From assembly GCA_017856985.1 (NCBI GenBank), contig JAFMEA010000002.1:1-64000 (forward strand): a stretch of 64,000 nt of DNA, written 5' to 3'. This document shows, in pieces, positions 11,425 to 19,869 of the stretch; positions within the stretch are counted from its first letter, which is position 1, and each line of letters starts with the position of its first letter. The translations under genes and the position numbers were made by a program. This DNA comes from Planktomarina sp. Lineage in GTDB: Bacteria; Pseudomonadota; Alphaproteobacteria; Rhodobacterales; Rhodobacteraceae. A model generated the notes under the pieces. That model saw nothing but the letters and a program-made list of their open reading frames with translations, had not been told where the DNA came from and searched no databases.

Positions 11425-12648
11425 TTATCCAAATAATTCTTGACAAAATTCTAATCCGTCTACGAGTTTATCAACTTCACCTTTTGTGTTATACATTGCG
11501 AAGCTTGCACGACACGTGGAAGAAACCCCCAAGTGTTCCATTAAGGGCTGAGCACAGTGGTGCCCTGCCCTCACCGCAATGCCTTTTTTGTCCAAAACAG
11601 TCGATATATCATGCGCATGCGCGGGACCGTTTAAGGTGAACGAAAATATGGCAGCTTTGCTGAGAGATTTTCCTTGGATGTTCAGCCAATTAAGCCCATC
11701 TAAGCGCTCCCGTGCATAATCACGTAAAGCTTTTTCATGAGAAGCAATGTTTTCCATACCAATATCCATCATGTAATCTAACGCAACGCCAAGTCCAATT
11801 TGTTGAACTATTGCTGGGGTCCCTGCTTCAAATTTCATTGGGGCATCATTATATGTGATGACCTCACGACCAACGTCACGTATCATATCACCGCCGCCCA
11901 TAAACGGTCGCATTTCAGCCATACGCTCTGGTTTAATATAAATAGCCCCAGAACCACTGGGACCATAAAGTTTATGTCCAGTAATAGAGTAAAAATCACA
12001 GTCAATATCTTCAACATCAATAGGCATATGAACTGCCGCTTGGGATCCATCTACCAAGACCACCGCACCTAAATCATGTGCTGCCTTAGTTATCGTTTTT
12101 ACATCTACTACTGTTCCTAAGACGTTGGAAAGATGCGTAATTGCTACTAATTTAGTGCGTTCTGTCATCGCTGCAATCATACGTTCGGGATCCAGGTCAC
12201 CATTGGCATCCACATCGACCCAAATTAATTTAATGCCCATTCGTTCACGTAAAAAATGCCAAGGTATGATATTTGCGTGATGCTCCATAATAGAAAGCAC
12301 TATTTCGTCTCCAGCCTGCAGTCGCGGCATTGCCCAGGCATAGGCTATTAGATTTATACCCTCGGTTGTACCGGAGTTAAAAACTATACTATCTTCCACG
12401 CTCGAATTAAGGAATTTAGCAACCTTACTGCGCACCGATTCATATTTGTCTGTCGCGAGATTAGAAAGATAATGAAGTCCTCGATGTACGTTTGCATATT
12501 CAGAAGAATAGGCTTGGGTAATTGCATCGATAACAACCTGAGGTTTTTGGGCAGACGCGCCATTATCAAGGTAGACTAGAGGTTTACCATTTACTTCACG
12601 CTTAAGGATAGGAAAGTCTTCACGGACTTTAGTAATATTGAAAGTCAT
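11425..12648 (-). CDS. sufS: Cysteine desulfurase SufS
   Basis: PLP enzyme that removes sulfur from cysteine as persulfide for Fe-S cluster assembly by the SUF machinery. The 407-residue product is a group II desulfurase. It shows the PLP lysine in SITGHKLYGPSG and the catalytic cysteine in RAGHHCAQPLM, with the extended C-terminal loop typical of SufS. It is the last gene of the iscR-suf operon, eight bases after the Yip1-like gene. No SufE or SufU gene is seen in the window. The 3' end converges on tRNA-Gly with almost no gap. Confidence 0.96.
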   Translation of the reverse strand: MTFNITKVREDFPILKREVNGKPLVYLDNGASAQKPQVVIDAITQAYSSEYANVHRGLHYLSNLATDKYESVRSKVAKFLNSSVEDSIVFNSGTTEGINLIAYAWAMPRLQAGDEIVLSIMEHHANIIPWHFLRERMGIKLIWVDVDANGDLDPERMIAAMTERTKLVAITHLSNVLGTVVDVKTITKAAHDLGAVVLVDGSQAAVHMPIDVEDIDCDFYSITGHKLYGPSGSGAIYIKPERMAEMRPFMGGGDMIRDVGREVITYNDAPMKFEAGTPAIVQQIGLGVALDYMMDIGMENIASHEKALRDYARERLDGLNWLNIQGKSLSKAAIFSFTLNGPAHAHDISTVLDKKGIAVRAGHHCAQPLMEHLGVSSTCRASFAMYNTKGEVDKLVDGLEFCQELFG

Positions 12649-12656
12649 AACGTCAC

Positions 12657-13223
12657 CTATGCTGGGCTAAAGCCAATGGACACTAATATAATGGACCCAC
12701 AAACGCTTAAACCAATTAAACCTAACACAAAACAAAAAGCAGCTCGCCATACACTAGCTAGGCTGAGCCAGGAATTGATCAAGCCAAATAGCACCCAAAA
12801 TAAAAGTCCCGAACCAAATAGGCCAATAATACCAGCTAGAGCTACGGAAAAAAGTGACAAAACTATTTGGCATACTTGCAAGATAACCTGGAGCATTTGC
12901 ACCCAAGCAAATAGTAAAACACCATCAGAAAAGGATCCATAAGCTCGAAAGATCCGGCCAGCCAATATTATGGTGCCAATTAAGGCGAGGTTTCCAATAC
13001 CTACTATTAAAACAACAAAGATTGGATATAGAGGTGGAATGCCTGGTAAAAGTACGACTAAACCAAAACCATTAAACGCAAAGATCATAATAGACGCGAA
13101 TATAATCGAAACTGTAAATGCGCTTAGAGCTGCGTTAATGCTTAGTCTTAGTGCAAGCAACTTCACTCCCGCGGCACTTGGGTCTGAAAAACTCAGTTTA
13201 AAAAGATCTATCAGGAAGTTCAT
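12657..13223 (-). CDS. Yip1-like integral membrane protein (first copy)
   Basis: A 188-residue, strongly hydrophobic protein with about five membrane segments and an N-terminal amphipathic region (NFLIDLFKLSFSDP), resembling the Yip1/DUF1282 membrane family. It overlaps the preceding Yip1-like gene by 4 bases (13220-13223) and lies eight bases before sufS, so it is part of the suf operon. No catalytic motif is visible. Members of this family are often found between sufD and sufS in Alphaproteobacteria, but their role there is unknown. A membrane-anchoring or iron/sulfur-linked role would be only a guess. Confidence 0.75.
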   Translation of the reverse strand: MNFLIDLFKLSFSDPSAAGVKLLALRLSINAALSAFTVSIIFASIMIFAFNGFGLVVLLPGIPPLYPIFVVLIVGIGNLALIGTIILAGRIFRAYGSFSDGVLLFAWVQMLQVILQVCQIVLSLFSVALAGIIGLFGSGLLFWVLFGLINSWLSLASVWRAAFCFVLGLIGLSVCGSIILVSIGFSPA

Positions 13224-13696
13224 TGCTCTGCCTCAATAAGAGAATTAATCAAAATCCATAAAAATATAAAAAACCAAACAGCACCCACTAAAGAGTTTGC
13301 AACCCCTAGCCCCATAAATCCTTTCACCAATCCAGAGAGTATGACTGTGGGTGACGCTGCCAGCAAAGCCCAAAAGAATGCTAAACGTGCAGTGTAATAA
13401 TCAGCTTTTGCTCCAAAAACTCTTGAAATCAAACGTAATAACCCTGCAATACCATACGCAAGTAAAGGTAGTATAAAGATCAAGGCTAACACATCATGTT
13501 GAATGTAGTCGGTCAAAGCTTGACCGCTCAGATGTGACTGACGCGACCGGTAAGGCCATTGAGAAATAAACAATATAATGCAGCCCCCAAGCAGCATTGC
13601 AAAAACGCGGTCTTCGCGTTTTCCTATCCTTAGCAGTCGTGCCATCACCCGACGGGGTCTTATATGAGATTCCATTATATCTAATGTTATGGCCAT
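13220..13696 (-). CDS. Yip1-like integral membrane protein (second copy)
   Basis: A 158-residue protein with a basic N-terminus (ESHIRPRRVMARLLRIGKRED) followed by about four hydrophobic segments, again of Yip1-like type. It starts one base after the sufD stop and overlaps the next Yip1-like gene by 4 bases, so translation is likely coupled. The two neighbours have similar size and topology but limited identity to each other, suggesting an old duplication or a heteromeric pair. No known motif for ions or cofactors is visible. Confidence 0.72.
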   Translation of the reverse strand: MAITLDIMESHIRPRRVMARLLRIGKREDRVFAMLLGGCIILFISQWPYRSRQSHLSGQALTDYIQHDVLALIFILPLLAYGIAGLLRLISRVFGAKADYYTARLAFFWALLAASPTVILSGLVKGFMGLGVANSLVGAVWFFIFLWILINSLIEAEQ

Positions 13697-13697
13697 T

Positions 13698-14963
13698 TTA
13701 CCTGACCTCTAAGACAGCCGTAAGGTACATTAAAAGAGCGTCTGCCAACTCGGAGTTTTCTACTTCTTCAATTGATTCAGCAATGAAGGAAAGAGTCAAC
13801 AAATCAATGGCTTTAGTCTTCGGCACACCGCGAGAGCGAAGGTAGAAAAGAGCTTCTTCATCAATAGCTCCAGATGTTGAGCCATGTGAGCAAACAACAT
13901 CGTCCGCGTAAATCTCAAGTTCAGGTTTTGCAAGAAACTGACAATTATCATCCAGAAGCAAAGATTGACTGATCTGATATCCATCGGTCTTTTGCGCGCC
14001 TTCCTTGACCAGAATTTTGCCTTGAAAAACACCCACAGCACCATCCCGAAGTACTTTTTTGAATACCTGCCTACTCTCACAGTTAGGCGCACCATGGGTG
14101 ACAAAAACGGTATCGTCATGGTGAAATTTATCATCGCCAATACAGGCGCCAGCAACCGTAGCACTGGATGTATCACCCAGTAATTCTAAAATACATTCAT
14201 TACGTGTTACAGTACCACCCACCGAAAGGGTGAAGGATTTAAAAGTGCTATTTGGACCTAATCGTCCAAAAATATGCGTAAGTGAATTATGCTGCTGGCC
14301 ATCCTGCACCCGAATGTGATGAAAGCTGCCATCCTTCTCTACTTCAACTTCTAAAACTACATTCGCTCGAGCGCCATAATGACCCGTTTCAATCAAGGTA
14401 ACCTCTGCACCTGGCTCTACTTTCACAATATGATGGATGGTGGAATCTATACTGCCATTGGATACCGCACTAATTTTAATTGGATTTTTTACTTTTCCTG
14501 AAACAAGTAATAGCAATCCTTGCGAGGCTGTTGCCGTATTTAATGCTGCCAAAGAGCGTTTTACAGGGTCCTGACCCGCTGCCTCCGGCACTCCATAGAC
14601 AGCACCTGCCCAATGTTCATCTAGCTTCGCAGCATCTTGCAAGCTTTCTATAGAACACCCTGGAATGACTGGAAGTTTTTTTTCTTTTAAAACGCCATCT
14701 TCATAATCAATTACTGTCGATAAGTTATTGGAAAATATATCAAAAGATTTATTTGATACAACGTCAAAATCAATCTTCTCTTTTAGAAAGGCATCTGGCC
14801 GGGTATAGTTCCAATACTCATCACGACGCTTTGGTAAGCCTTGGCCTTCCACACGTTTGGCGGCGCTCAGTCGCGCATTTTTTATCCATTGGCCACAATT
14901 AGCCCACAAGCTTTCATCTAAACACAACTTTTTGGATATGTTGCTGCTCGGTGAAGAAGCCAT
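13698..14963 (-). CDS. sufD: Fe-S cluster assembly protein SufD
   Basis: Non-catalytic partner of SufB in the SufBC2D scaffold. The 421-residue product shows the SufB/SufD core beta-helix, with the conserved C-terminal segment KPELEIYADDVVCSHGSTSG followed by FYLRSRG. The N-terminus is divergent, as usual for SufD. Its ATG overlaps the sufC stop by one base (TAATG), which indicates translational coupling and matched SufC:SufD synthesis. Confidence 0.95.
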   Translation of the reverse strand: MASSPSSNISKKLCLDESLWANCGQWIKNARLSAAKRVEGQGLPKRRDEYWNYTRPDAFLKEKIDFDVVSNKSFDIFSNNLSTVIDYEDGVLKEKKLPVIPGCSIESLQDAAKLDEHWAGAVYGVPEAAGQDPVKRSLAALNTATASQGLLLLVSGKVKNPIKISAVSNGSIDSTIHHIVKVEPGAEVTLIETGHYGARANVVLEVEVEKDGSFHHIRVQDGQQHNSLTHIFGRLGPNSTFKSFTLSVGGTVTRNECILELLGDTSSATVAGACIGDDKFHHDDTVFVTHGAPNCESRQVFKKVLRDGAVGVFQGKILVKEGAQKTDGYQISQSLLLDDNCQFLAKPELEIYADDVVCSHGSTSGAIDEEALFYLRSRGVPKTKAIDLLTLSFIAESIEEVENSELADALLMYLTAVLEVR

Positions 14964-15718
14964 TAAGCCGTTTCTTCCAATAAGTCGGCATACCCATTCT
15001 TTTCAACTTCGAGTGCAAGTTCAGGTCCACCTGATGTAATGATTTTTCCAGCCGCCATAATATGTACAATATCTGGTTTAATATGGTCTAAAAGGCGTTG
15101 ATAATGTGTAATAACTAAAAAAGTACGTTTGTTATCCCGAAGGGCGTTAACGCCCTGTGATACTAACTTCATCGCGTCGACGTCTAAACCACTATCTGTT
15201 TCATCCAAAATACACATTTTTGGCTGTAGCATCGCCATCTGCAAAATCTCATTCCGCTTTTTTTCTCCTCCAGAAAACCCAACGTTTACGGGGCGCTTTA
15301 ACATATCCGGTTCAATTTTTAAATTCTGTGCTTTAGCCCGAACAGCCTTAAGAAAATCCCCGGCCGTCATTTCGGGTTCCCCGCGCAATTTTTGCTGAGA
15401 GTTTACTGCAGACCTTAAAAAGGTCATGTTTCCTACGCCCGGTATTTCCACTGGGTATTGGAAAGCTAGGAACAAACCTGCGGCCGCACGCTCCTCTGGA
15501 GCCATGGCCAGAAGATCATTTCCTTCTAGATGGGCTGAACCAGCTGTAACCTCGTAGCCTTTTTTTCCGGAAAGAACATACGAAAGTGTAGATTTCCCAG
15601 AGCCGTTTGGACCCATAATAGCATGTACTTTGCCAGCTTCTAGAGAAAGGTTTACACCCTTAAGGATTTTTTTATCTTCTTCCTCAAGCTGAACATGTAA
15701 GTTTTTTATTTCTAGCAT
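14963..15718 (-). CDS. sufC: Fe-S cluster assembly ATPase SufC
   Basis: ABC-type ATPase that drives conformational change of the SufBCD scaffold. It has 251 residues with Walker A GPNGSGKST (about 36-44), the ABC signature FSGGEKKR, Walker B (CILDETDSGLD) and the His switch (LVITHYQRLL). Its shape matches SufC rather than a transporter ATPase. AGGA lies ahead of the ATG at 15718. It is separated from sufB by about 123 bases, the largest gap in this operon, and is coupled to sufD downstream. Confidence 0.97.
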   Translation of the reverse strand: MLEIKNLHVQLEEEDKKILKGVNLSLEAGKVHAIMGPNGSGKSTLSYVLSGKKGYEVTAGSAHLEGNDLLAMAPEERAAAGLFLAFQYPVEIPGVGNMTFLRSAVNSQQKLRGEPEMTAGDFLKAVRAKAQNLKIEPDMLKRPVNVGFSGGEKKRNEILQMAMLQPKMCILDETDSGLDVDAMKLVSQGVNALRDNKRTFLVITHYQRLLDHIKPDIVHIMAAGKIITSGGPELALEVEKNGYADLLEETA

Positions 15719-15841
15719 TTAATTTTTCCTACGGCCGTCTTGGCCCAATTTATTACATATAGCAAAGAGTGGAAGTGAGAAACTGAGAATAAAAGTTATT
15801 CTTAAAAAATTAAACTTTTACTCAACTTCATAATTATCCAA

Positions 15842-17344
15842 TTACCCGACCGAACCCTCAAGTGAGATAGCTACTAATTGTTGTGCTTCCATCGCAAATT
15901 CCATTGGAAGCGCCTGTAACACTTCTTTACAAAATCCATTTACTACCAAAGCCACGGCGTCTTCCTCACCCATTCCTCTAGAACGGCAATAGAACAATTG
16001 ATCATCATCCACTTTTGAAGTTGTGGCTTCGTGTTCTACTCGGGATGAATTATTTTTTACTTCAATGTATGGCACTGTGTGGGCGCCACATTTATCACCA
16101 ATTAGCAAGCTATCGCATTGAGTAAAATTACGGCTATTTTTTGCTTTTGGATGCATTGAAACAAGTCCACGATAGGTATTTTGCGCTTTTCCGGCACTAA
16201 TCCCTTTGGATACTATACGAGATTTAGTATTCTTTCCTAAATGCACCATCTTTGTGCCGGTGTCCGCTTGTTGCATGTTATTGGCAATGGCAATCGAATA
16301 AAATTCTCCTTGGCTGTCATTGCCCCGCAGAACGCAGGACGGGTATTTCCAGGTAACTGCAGATCCTGTTTCTACCTGTGTCCACATAACTTTAGAGCGA
16401 TCTCCACGACAATCAGCTCGCTTAGTTACGAAGTTATAAATACCACCCTTGCCACTTTCGTCTCCAGGGTACCAATTCTGTACGGTCGAATATTTAATCT
16501 CTGCGTCGTCTAAAAGGACTAGTTCTACAACAGCAGCATGCAGCTGAGCTACATCACGTTTTGGTGCAGTGCAGCCCTCAAGATAGCTGACATAAGATCC
16601 TTCATCTGCGATTATCAAGGTGCGTTCGAATTGGCCTGTATTTTCAGCATTAATCCTAAAATAAGTACTGAGTTCCATTGGACAGCGAACACCCTTTGGA
16701 ATGTAAATAAATGACCCATCTGAAAAAACTGCTGAATTTAATGTAGCGTAGTAGTTATCAGAAACTGGAACCACTGTTCCAAGGTATTTTTTAACAAGCT
16801 CCGGATAATCTTTAACCGCTTCCGAAAATGAACAAAAAATTACACCAGCTTTTTTCAATTCTGCTTGAAATGTGGTACCAACTGATACTGAATCAAACAC
16901 TGCATCTACAGCTACTTTTCGTTCACCGTCAGGAGCCTCAACACCTGCTAATAAAGCCTGTTCTTTAAGAGGAATACCCAGTTTTTTATATGTTTCAAGA
17001 AGTTTTGGGTCCACATCGTCTAGAGACTTTGGTTTTTCTACCATACTTTTGGGACGCGCATAATAATACTGATCTTGAAAATCAATCGAAGGATAATCTA
17101 CCATCGCCCAATTGGGCTCTTTAAGCTCGAGCCAGCGTTTGTATGCCTGCAAGCGCCAGTCCAACATCCACTCTGGTTCGTTGTTTTTTTCAGAAATCAG
17201 ACGGACTATGTCCTCAGATAAGCCCTTTGGAGCATACTCCATTTCAATTTCTGTATTCCAGCCGTATTTATAGGTGCCAGAAAGCGCTTTCACTGCCTCA
17301 ACAGTTTCTGAATCTACACCGTCTTTTACATGAACATCATTCAT
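15842..17344 (-). CDS. sufB: Fe-S cluster assembly scaffold SufB
   Basis: Central scaffold subunit on which the Fe-S cluster is built. With the ATG at 17344 (AGGA upstream) the product has 500 residues, close to family length. The open frame extends 19 codons upstream into the preceding gene, and that extension is not family-like. Conserved segments include the [17 protein letters not shown] region, [20 protein letters not shown] and the C-terminal [13 protein letters not shown] followed by FYCRSRG. It starts 11 bases after the upstream desulfurase gene. A 123-base gap before sufC may contain a processing or regulatory point. Confidence 0.96.
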   Translation of the reverse strand: MNDVHVKDGVDSETVEAVKALSGTYKYGWNTEIEMEYAPKGLSEDIVRLISEKNNEPEWMLDWRLQAYKRWLELKEPNWAMVDYPSIDFQDQYYYARPKSMVEKPKSLDDVDPKLLETYKKLGIPLKEQALLAGVEAPDGERKVAVDAVFDSVSVGTTFQAELKKAGVIFCSFSEAVKDYPELVKKYLGTVVPVSDNYYATLNSAVFSDGSFIYIPKGVRCPMELSTYFRINAENTGQFERTLIIADEGSYVSYLEGCTAPKRDVAQLHAAVVELVLLDDAEIKYSTVQNWYPGDESGKGGIYNFVTKRADCRGDRSKVMWTQVETGSAVTWKYPSCVLRGNDSQGEFYSIAIANNMQQADTGTKMVHLGKNTKSRIVSKGISAGKAQNTYRGLVSMHPKAKNSRNFTQCDSLLIGDKCGAHTVPYIEVKNNSSRVEHEATTSKVDDDQLFYCRSRGMGEEDAVALVVNGFCKEVLQALPMEFAMEAQQLVAISLEGSVG

Positions 17345-17355
17345 TTCTATTCCTA

Positions 17356-18402
17356 TCAAGCGGCCCTGCGCGCTAAAAAACTGTCGTATGCAGAAAGCCA
17401 AGTCGTGGCAAACTGTTGAATTTCGATTTCTGTTGTTAACAAACCAAGTGATACCCTAATTGCGGAATTGGAGATATTGGCCTCATATCCCATCGACTTT
17501 AAAACTCGGCCAGATTTTACTTTTCCAGATGAGCATGCAGATCCGGCCGATATGGCATAACCTGCTAAATCCATCTGCATTACTTGTGTTTCACCTTTCC
17601 AACCAGGAGCTGAAAAACACGATGTGTTTGGCAGCCTCGAGACATCCTTGCCTATGAAGGTAATAGGTTTACCGCTGGCTTCCAGTGTCTCTTCTAATAT
17701 ATTTCTAAGTTTTTCAATTTCATGCCATTTTCCTTCAGCAAGATCCTTAGCCGCAGCCTCAGCAGCAGCACCGAAACCAGCGATGCCAACAACATTTTCA
17801 GTTCCAGCACGTCGGCCCCTCTCCTGCCCACCTCCTTGCATCTGAGCTGTGAGCGTTTGGGTGGGTTGCAAAAGCAAACATCCTATTCCCCTTGGGCCGC
17901 CCAGTTTGTGTGCTGATGCACATGCCATGTTAGCACCTGTCCAAGCAAAGCTCGTTGGAATTTTTCCAAATGCCTGTGTCATATCGCTAAAGCCCAAATT
18001 TTTCGGTAGAGCCTGAACAATTCCTGTTTCAGAGTTAGCCATTTGTAATGCTGTTTTTTCTGGAGTTTCAACAGTGACTTTGCCGGACTCAATGTTTAAA
18101 TCTGATGAAACCCAGGCAGAAACGGACTCATGTTCGATACCCCCTGCTTCGAATTCACGACCGCGAAGGGCTAAAGCTGCAGCTTCAGTCGCGCCACTTG
18201 TAAAAACGATATCATGAGCCCCTACACCAAAAGCATTAGATATTTGAGAGCGAGCCTTCTCAATTATCGCCTTTGCAGCGCGTCCCTCCAAATGTATGGA
18301 TGAAGGATTTCCAACTACGTCAAGTGCTGAAATCATTGCCGCACGGGACTCTGGCCTTAAAGGGGTTGTAGCGTTATGGTCTAAATAGATGCGTTTTGGC
18401 AT
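17356..18402 (-). CDS. Group I cysteine desulfurase (IscS/NifS-like)
   Basis: A second PLP desulfurase of the operon, 348 residues, from the IscS/NifS branch rather than SufS. It shows the N-terminal [13 protein letters not shown] signature, the PLP lysine in [10 protein letters not shown] and the flexible-loop catalytic cysteine in [11 protein letters not shown]. It is shorter than E. coli IscS (about 400) and lacks the long C-terminal extension. The ATG overlaps the iscR stop (TAATG). Having both desulfurase classes in one suf operon is common in Alphaproteobacteria. Division of labour, such as Fe-S clusters versus tRNA thiolation, cannot be told from sequence. Confidence 0.93.
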   Translation of the reverse strand: MPKRIYLDHNATTPLRPESRAAMISALDVVGNPSSIHLEGRAAKAIIEKARSQISNAFGVGAHDIVFTSGATEAAALALRGREFEAGGIEHESVSAWVSSDLNIESGKVTVETPEKTALQMANSETGIVQALPKNLGFSDMTQAFGKIPTSFAWTGANMACASAHKLGGPRGIGCLLLQPTQTLTAQMQGGGQERGRRAGTENVVGIAGFGAAAEAAAKDLAEGKWHEIEKLRNILEETLEASGKPITFIGKDVSRLPNTSCFSAPGWKGETQVMQMDLAGYAISAGSACSSGKVKSGRVLKSMGYEANISNSAIRVSLGLLTTEIEIQQFATTWLSAYDSFLARRAA

Positions 18403-18857
18403 TAATCGATCACTTCAAACAAATTTGGCACTGCTGGACATGGCGACAATGTATTTTCAACTACGTCTGATAGACGAGTTTGATGCAAAAACACATAAAC
18501 CTGTGCACTCATAACTTCCCATAATCTATTGGTAACACTTTGAGCCCGGCTGCCGGATACCCCACCTGAGGCACCAGCTCCCTTATGAAGAGCATCCATG
18601 GTTTCATCTAAAGCTTTCAGTATATCTACTATTCGAATTTCCGTTGCGGGCCTAGCTAATCGGTAGCCACCATTTGGACCACGCACAGAATCAACCAGGC
18701 CGTAACGACGTAGTTTTACAAATAATTGTTCCAGATACGGTAATGATATGTCTTGTCGGCGAGAAATGTCAGACAACGAAGCCAACTCAGAGCTATTTAG
18801 CAAAGCCAAATCCGCTAATGCTACCATTCCGTATCGACCTTTGGTAGACAGTTTCAT
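18402..18857 (-). CDS. iscR: Rrf2-family regulator, IscR-like, lacking the three-cysteine cluster site
   Basis: Probable iron/Fe-S-responsive regulator of the suf operon it heads. The 151-residue protein has the Rrf2 winged helix (KLSTKGRYGMVALADLAL; LPYLEQLFVKLRRYGLV; VRGPNGGYRLARP). In E. coli IscR three cysteines near residues 92-104 bind [2Fe-2S]. Here that stretch, HKGAGASGGVSGSRAQSV, contains none, and the only cysteine is Cys140 near the C-terminus. Reduced-cysteine IscR proteins are known from the Rhodobacter group and may ligate a cluster differently. The gene is followed without a gap by the cysteine desulfurase. Autoregulation is likely but not shown. Confidence 0.9.
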   Translation of the reverse strand: MKLSTKGRYGMVALADLALLNSSELASLSDISRRQDISLPYLEQLFVKLRRYGLVDSVRGPNGGYRLARPATEIRIVDILKALDETMDALHKGAGASGGVSGSRAQSVTNRLWEVMSAQVYVFLHQTRLSDVVENTLSPCPAVPNLFEVID

Positions 18858-18967
18858 GCCAAATCACGCTCTCATTAGGTGGTGAATTTTCATTTTTAGT
18901 TCAAATTAATTGACCTACCCTCGCCGGTTGCGTAGTCCGGTGCTTAGAGCGGGAAGCCGCAATCTGA

Positions 18968-18984
18968 TTTAGAATGGTTCTAAG
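18968..18984. promoter_or_regulatory. Irr/ICE-like iron-control palindrome
   Basis: TTTAGAATGGTTCTAAG is a near-perfect inverted repeat (TTTAGAA-N3-TTCTAAG) that fits the alphaproteobacterial iron control element (TTTAGAA-N3-TTCTAAA) recognised by the Fur-family heme/iron regulator Irr, with only the last base differing. It lies 111 bases upstream of the iscR start and 57 bases upstream of the divergent hydrolase. Control of the suf operon is the more likely role, since Irr is known to act on suf genes in other Alphaproteobacteria. No irr gene is in the window. Confidence 0.6.
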
Positions 18985-19040
18985 CTGACACTTGTCTAAC
19001 GTCAAGCCAAGCTAGGCCTTAAACATACCAAAGGAATAAA

Positions 19041-19694
19041 ATGCCTGAAGTCATATTTCCCGGCCCAGAAGGCCGCCTAGAAGGTCGTTACCACCCTCAA
19101 AAGACTAAGGACTCGCCGATTGCAATTATATTGCAACCACACCCACAGTTTGGTGGTACTATGAATAACAAAGTAGTCTATAATTTACATTATGCTTTTT
19201 ATAATATGGGGTTTACTGTACTCAGGTTTAATTTTCGAGGTGTAGGTCGTTCGCAAGGAGAATATGATCAAGGGATTGGCGAACTAAGTGATGCCGCTTC
19301 AGCTTTAGATTATCTACAATCTATGAATACCAACGCGAAGCAGTGCTGGGTTGCAGGTTTTAGTTTTGGGGCGTGGATTGGAATGCAACTATTAATGCGC
19401 CGGCCAGAAATTTCCGGTTTCATTAGTGTAAGTCCACCAGCAAACATGTATGATTTTAGCTTTCTCGCCCCCTGCCCAGCTTCAGGCTTGATTATTAATG
19501 GGCTTGCAGATCGAGTAGCGCCGCCTGCAGATACAGTTATCTTGGTAAACAAGCTTCATGAACAAAAAGGCATTACAATCACGCATGAAGAAGTTGAGGG
19601 GTCCGGTCACTTTTTTGAAGATCCTCATATGGACCCAATGATAAATTCGGTTCAAACGTATGTGAAGCGCAGAATGACAGAAAATACTCGCTAG
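19041..19694 (+). CDS. Alpha/beta hydrolase
   Basis: Predicted cytoplasmic serine hydrolase of 217 residues with an alpha/beta fold. The nucleophile elbow is GFSFGA (Ser about residue 109). An acid (Asp in NGLADRVAP) and a histidine (GSGHFF) complete a plausible triad. HPQFGGTMNNKVV near the N-terminus is characteristic of a small conserved family of proteobacterial hydrolases whose substrate is unknown. AAGGA lies ahead of the ATG. It is divergent from iscR and shares its upstream region, including the Irr-like palindrome. There is no evident link to the sugar genes downstream. Confidence 0.85.
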   Translation: MPEVIFPGPEGRLEGRYHPQKTKDSPIAIILQPHPQFGGTMNNKVVYNLHYAFYNMGFTVLRFNFRGVGRSQGEYDQGIGELSDAASALDYLQSMNTNAKQCWVAGFSFGAWIGMQLLMRRPEISGFISVSPPANMYDFSFLAPCPASGLIINGLADRVAPPADTVILVNKLHEQKGITITHEEVEGSGHFFEDPHMDPMINSVQTYVKRRMTENTR

Positions 19695-19813
19695 GAGTCA
19701 CAATTATTTGGATTGATGCTAGAGTGCTTAATTATGTCCCTAAACAGAGCAGTTGTCCGTTTATTTTATCGACTTTGGCAAAATGACTTTAAGGTTGTTA
19801 AAAGTATCTATGC

Positions 19814-19830
19814 CATGATTTTTGATCATG
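19814..19830. promoter_or_regulatory. Palindrome upstream of the sugar-oxidoreductase cluster
   Basis: CATGAT-TTTTG-ATCATG is a perfect 6-bp inverted repeat with a 5-base spacer, ending about 40 bases before the chosen start of the first Gfo/Idh gene. The position suits an operator. No regulator gene lies next to it, and the repeat could be chance in AT-rich DNA. Confidence 0.3.
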
Positions 19831-19869
19831 CGCGAAACACATCTAAAATATAACTTTGAAAGCTTTGAG

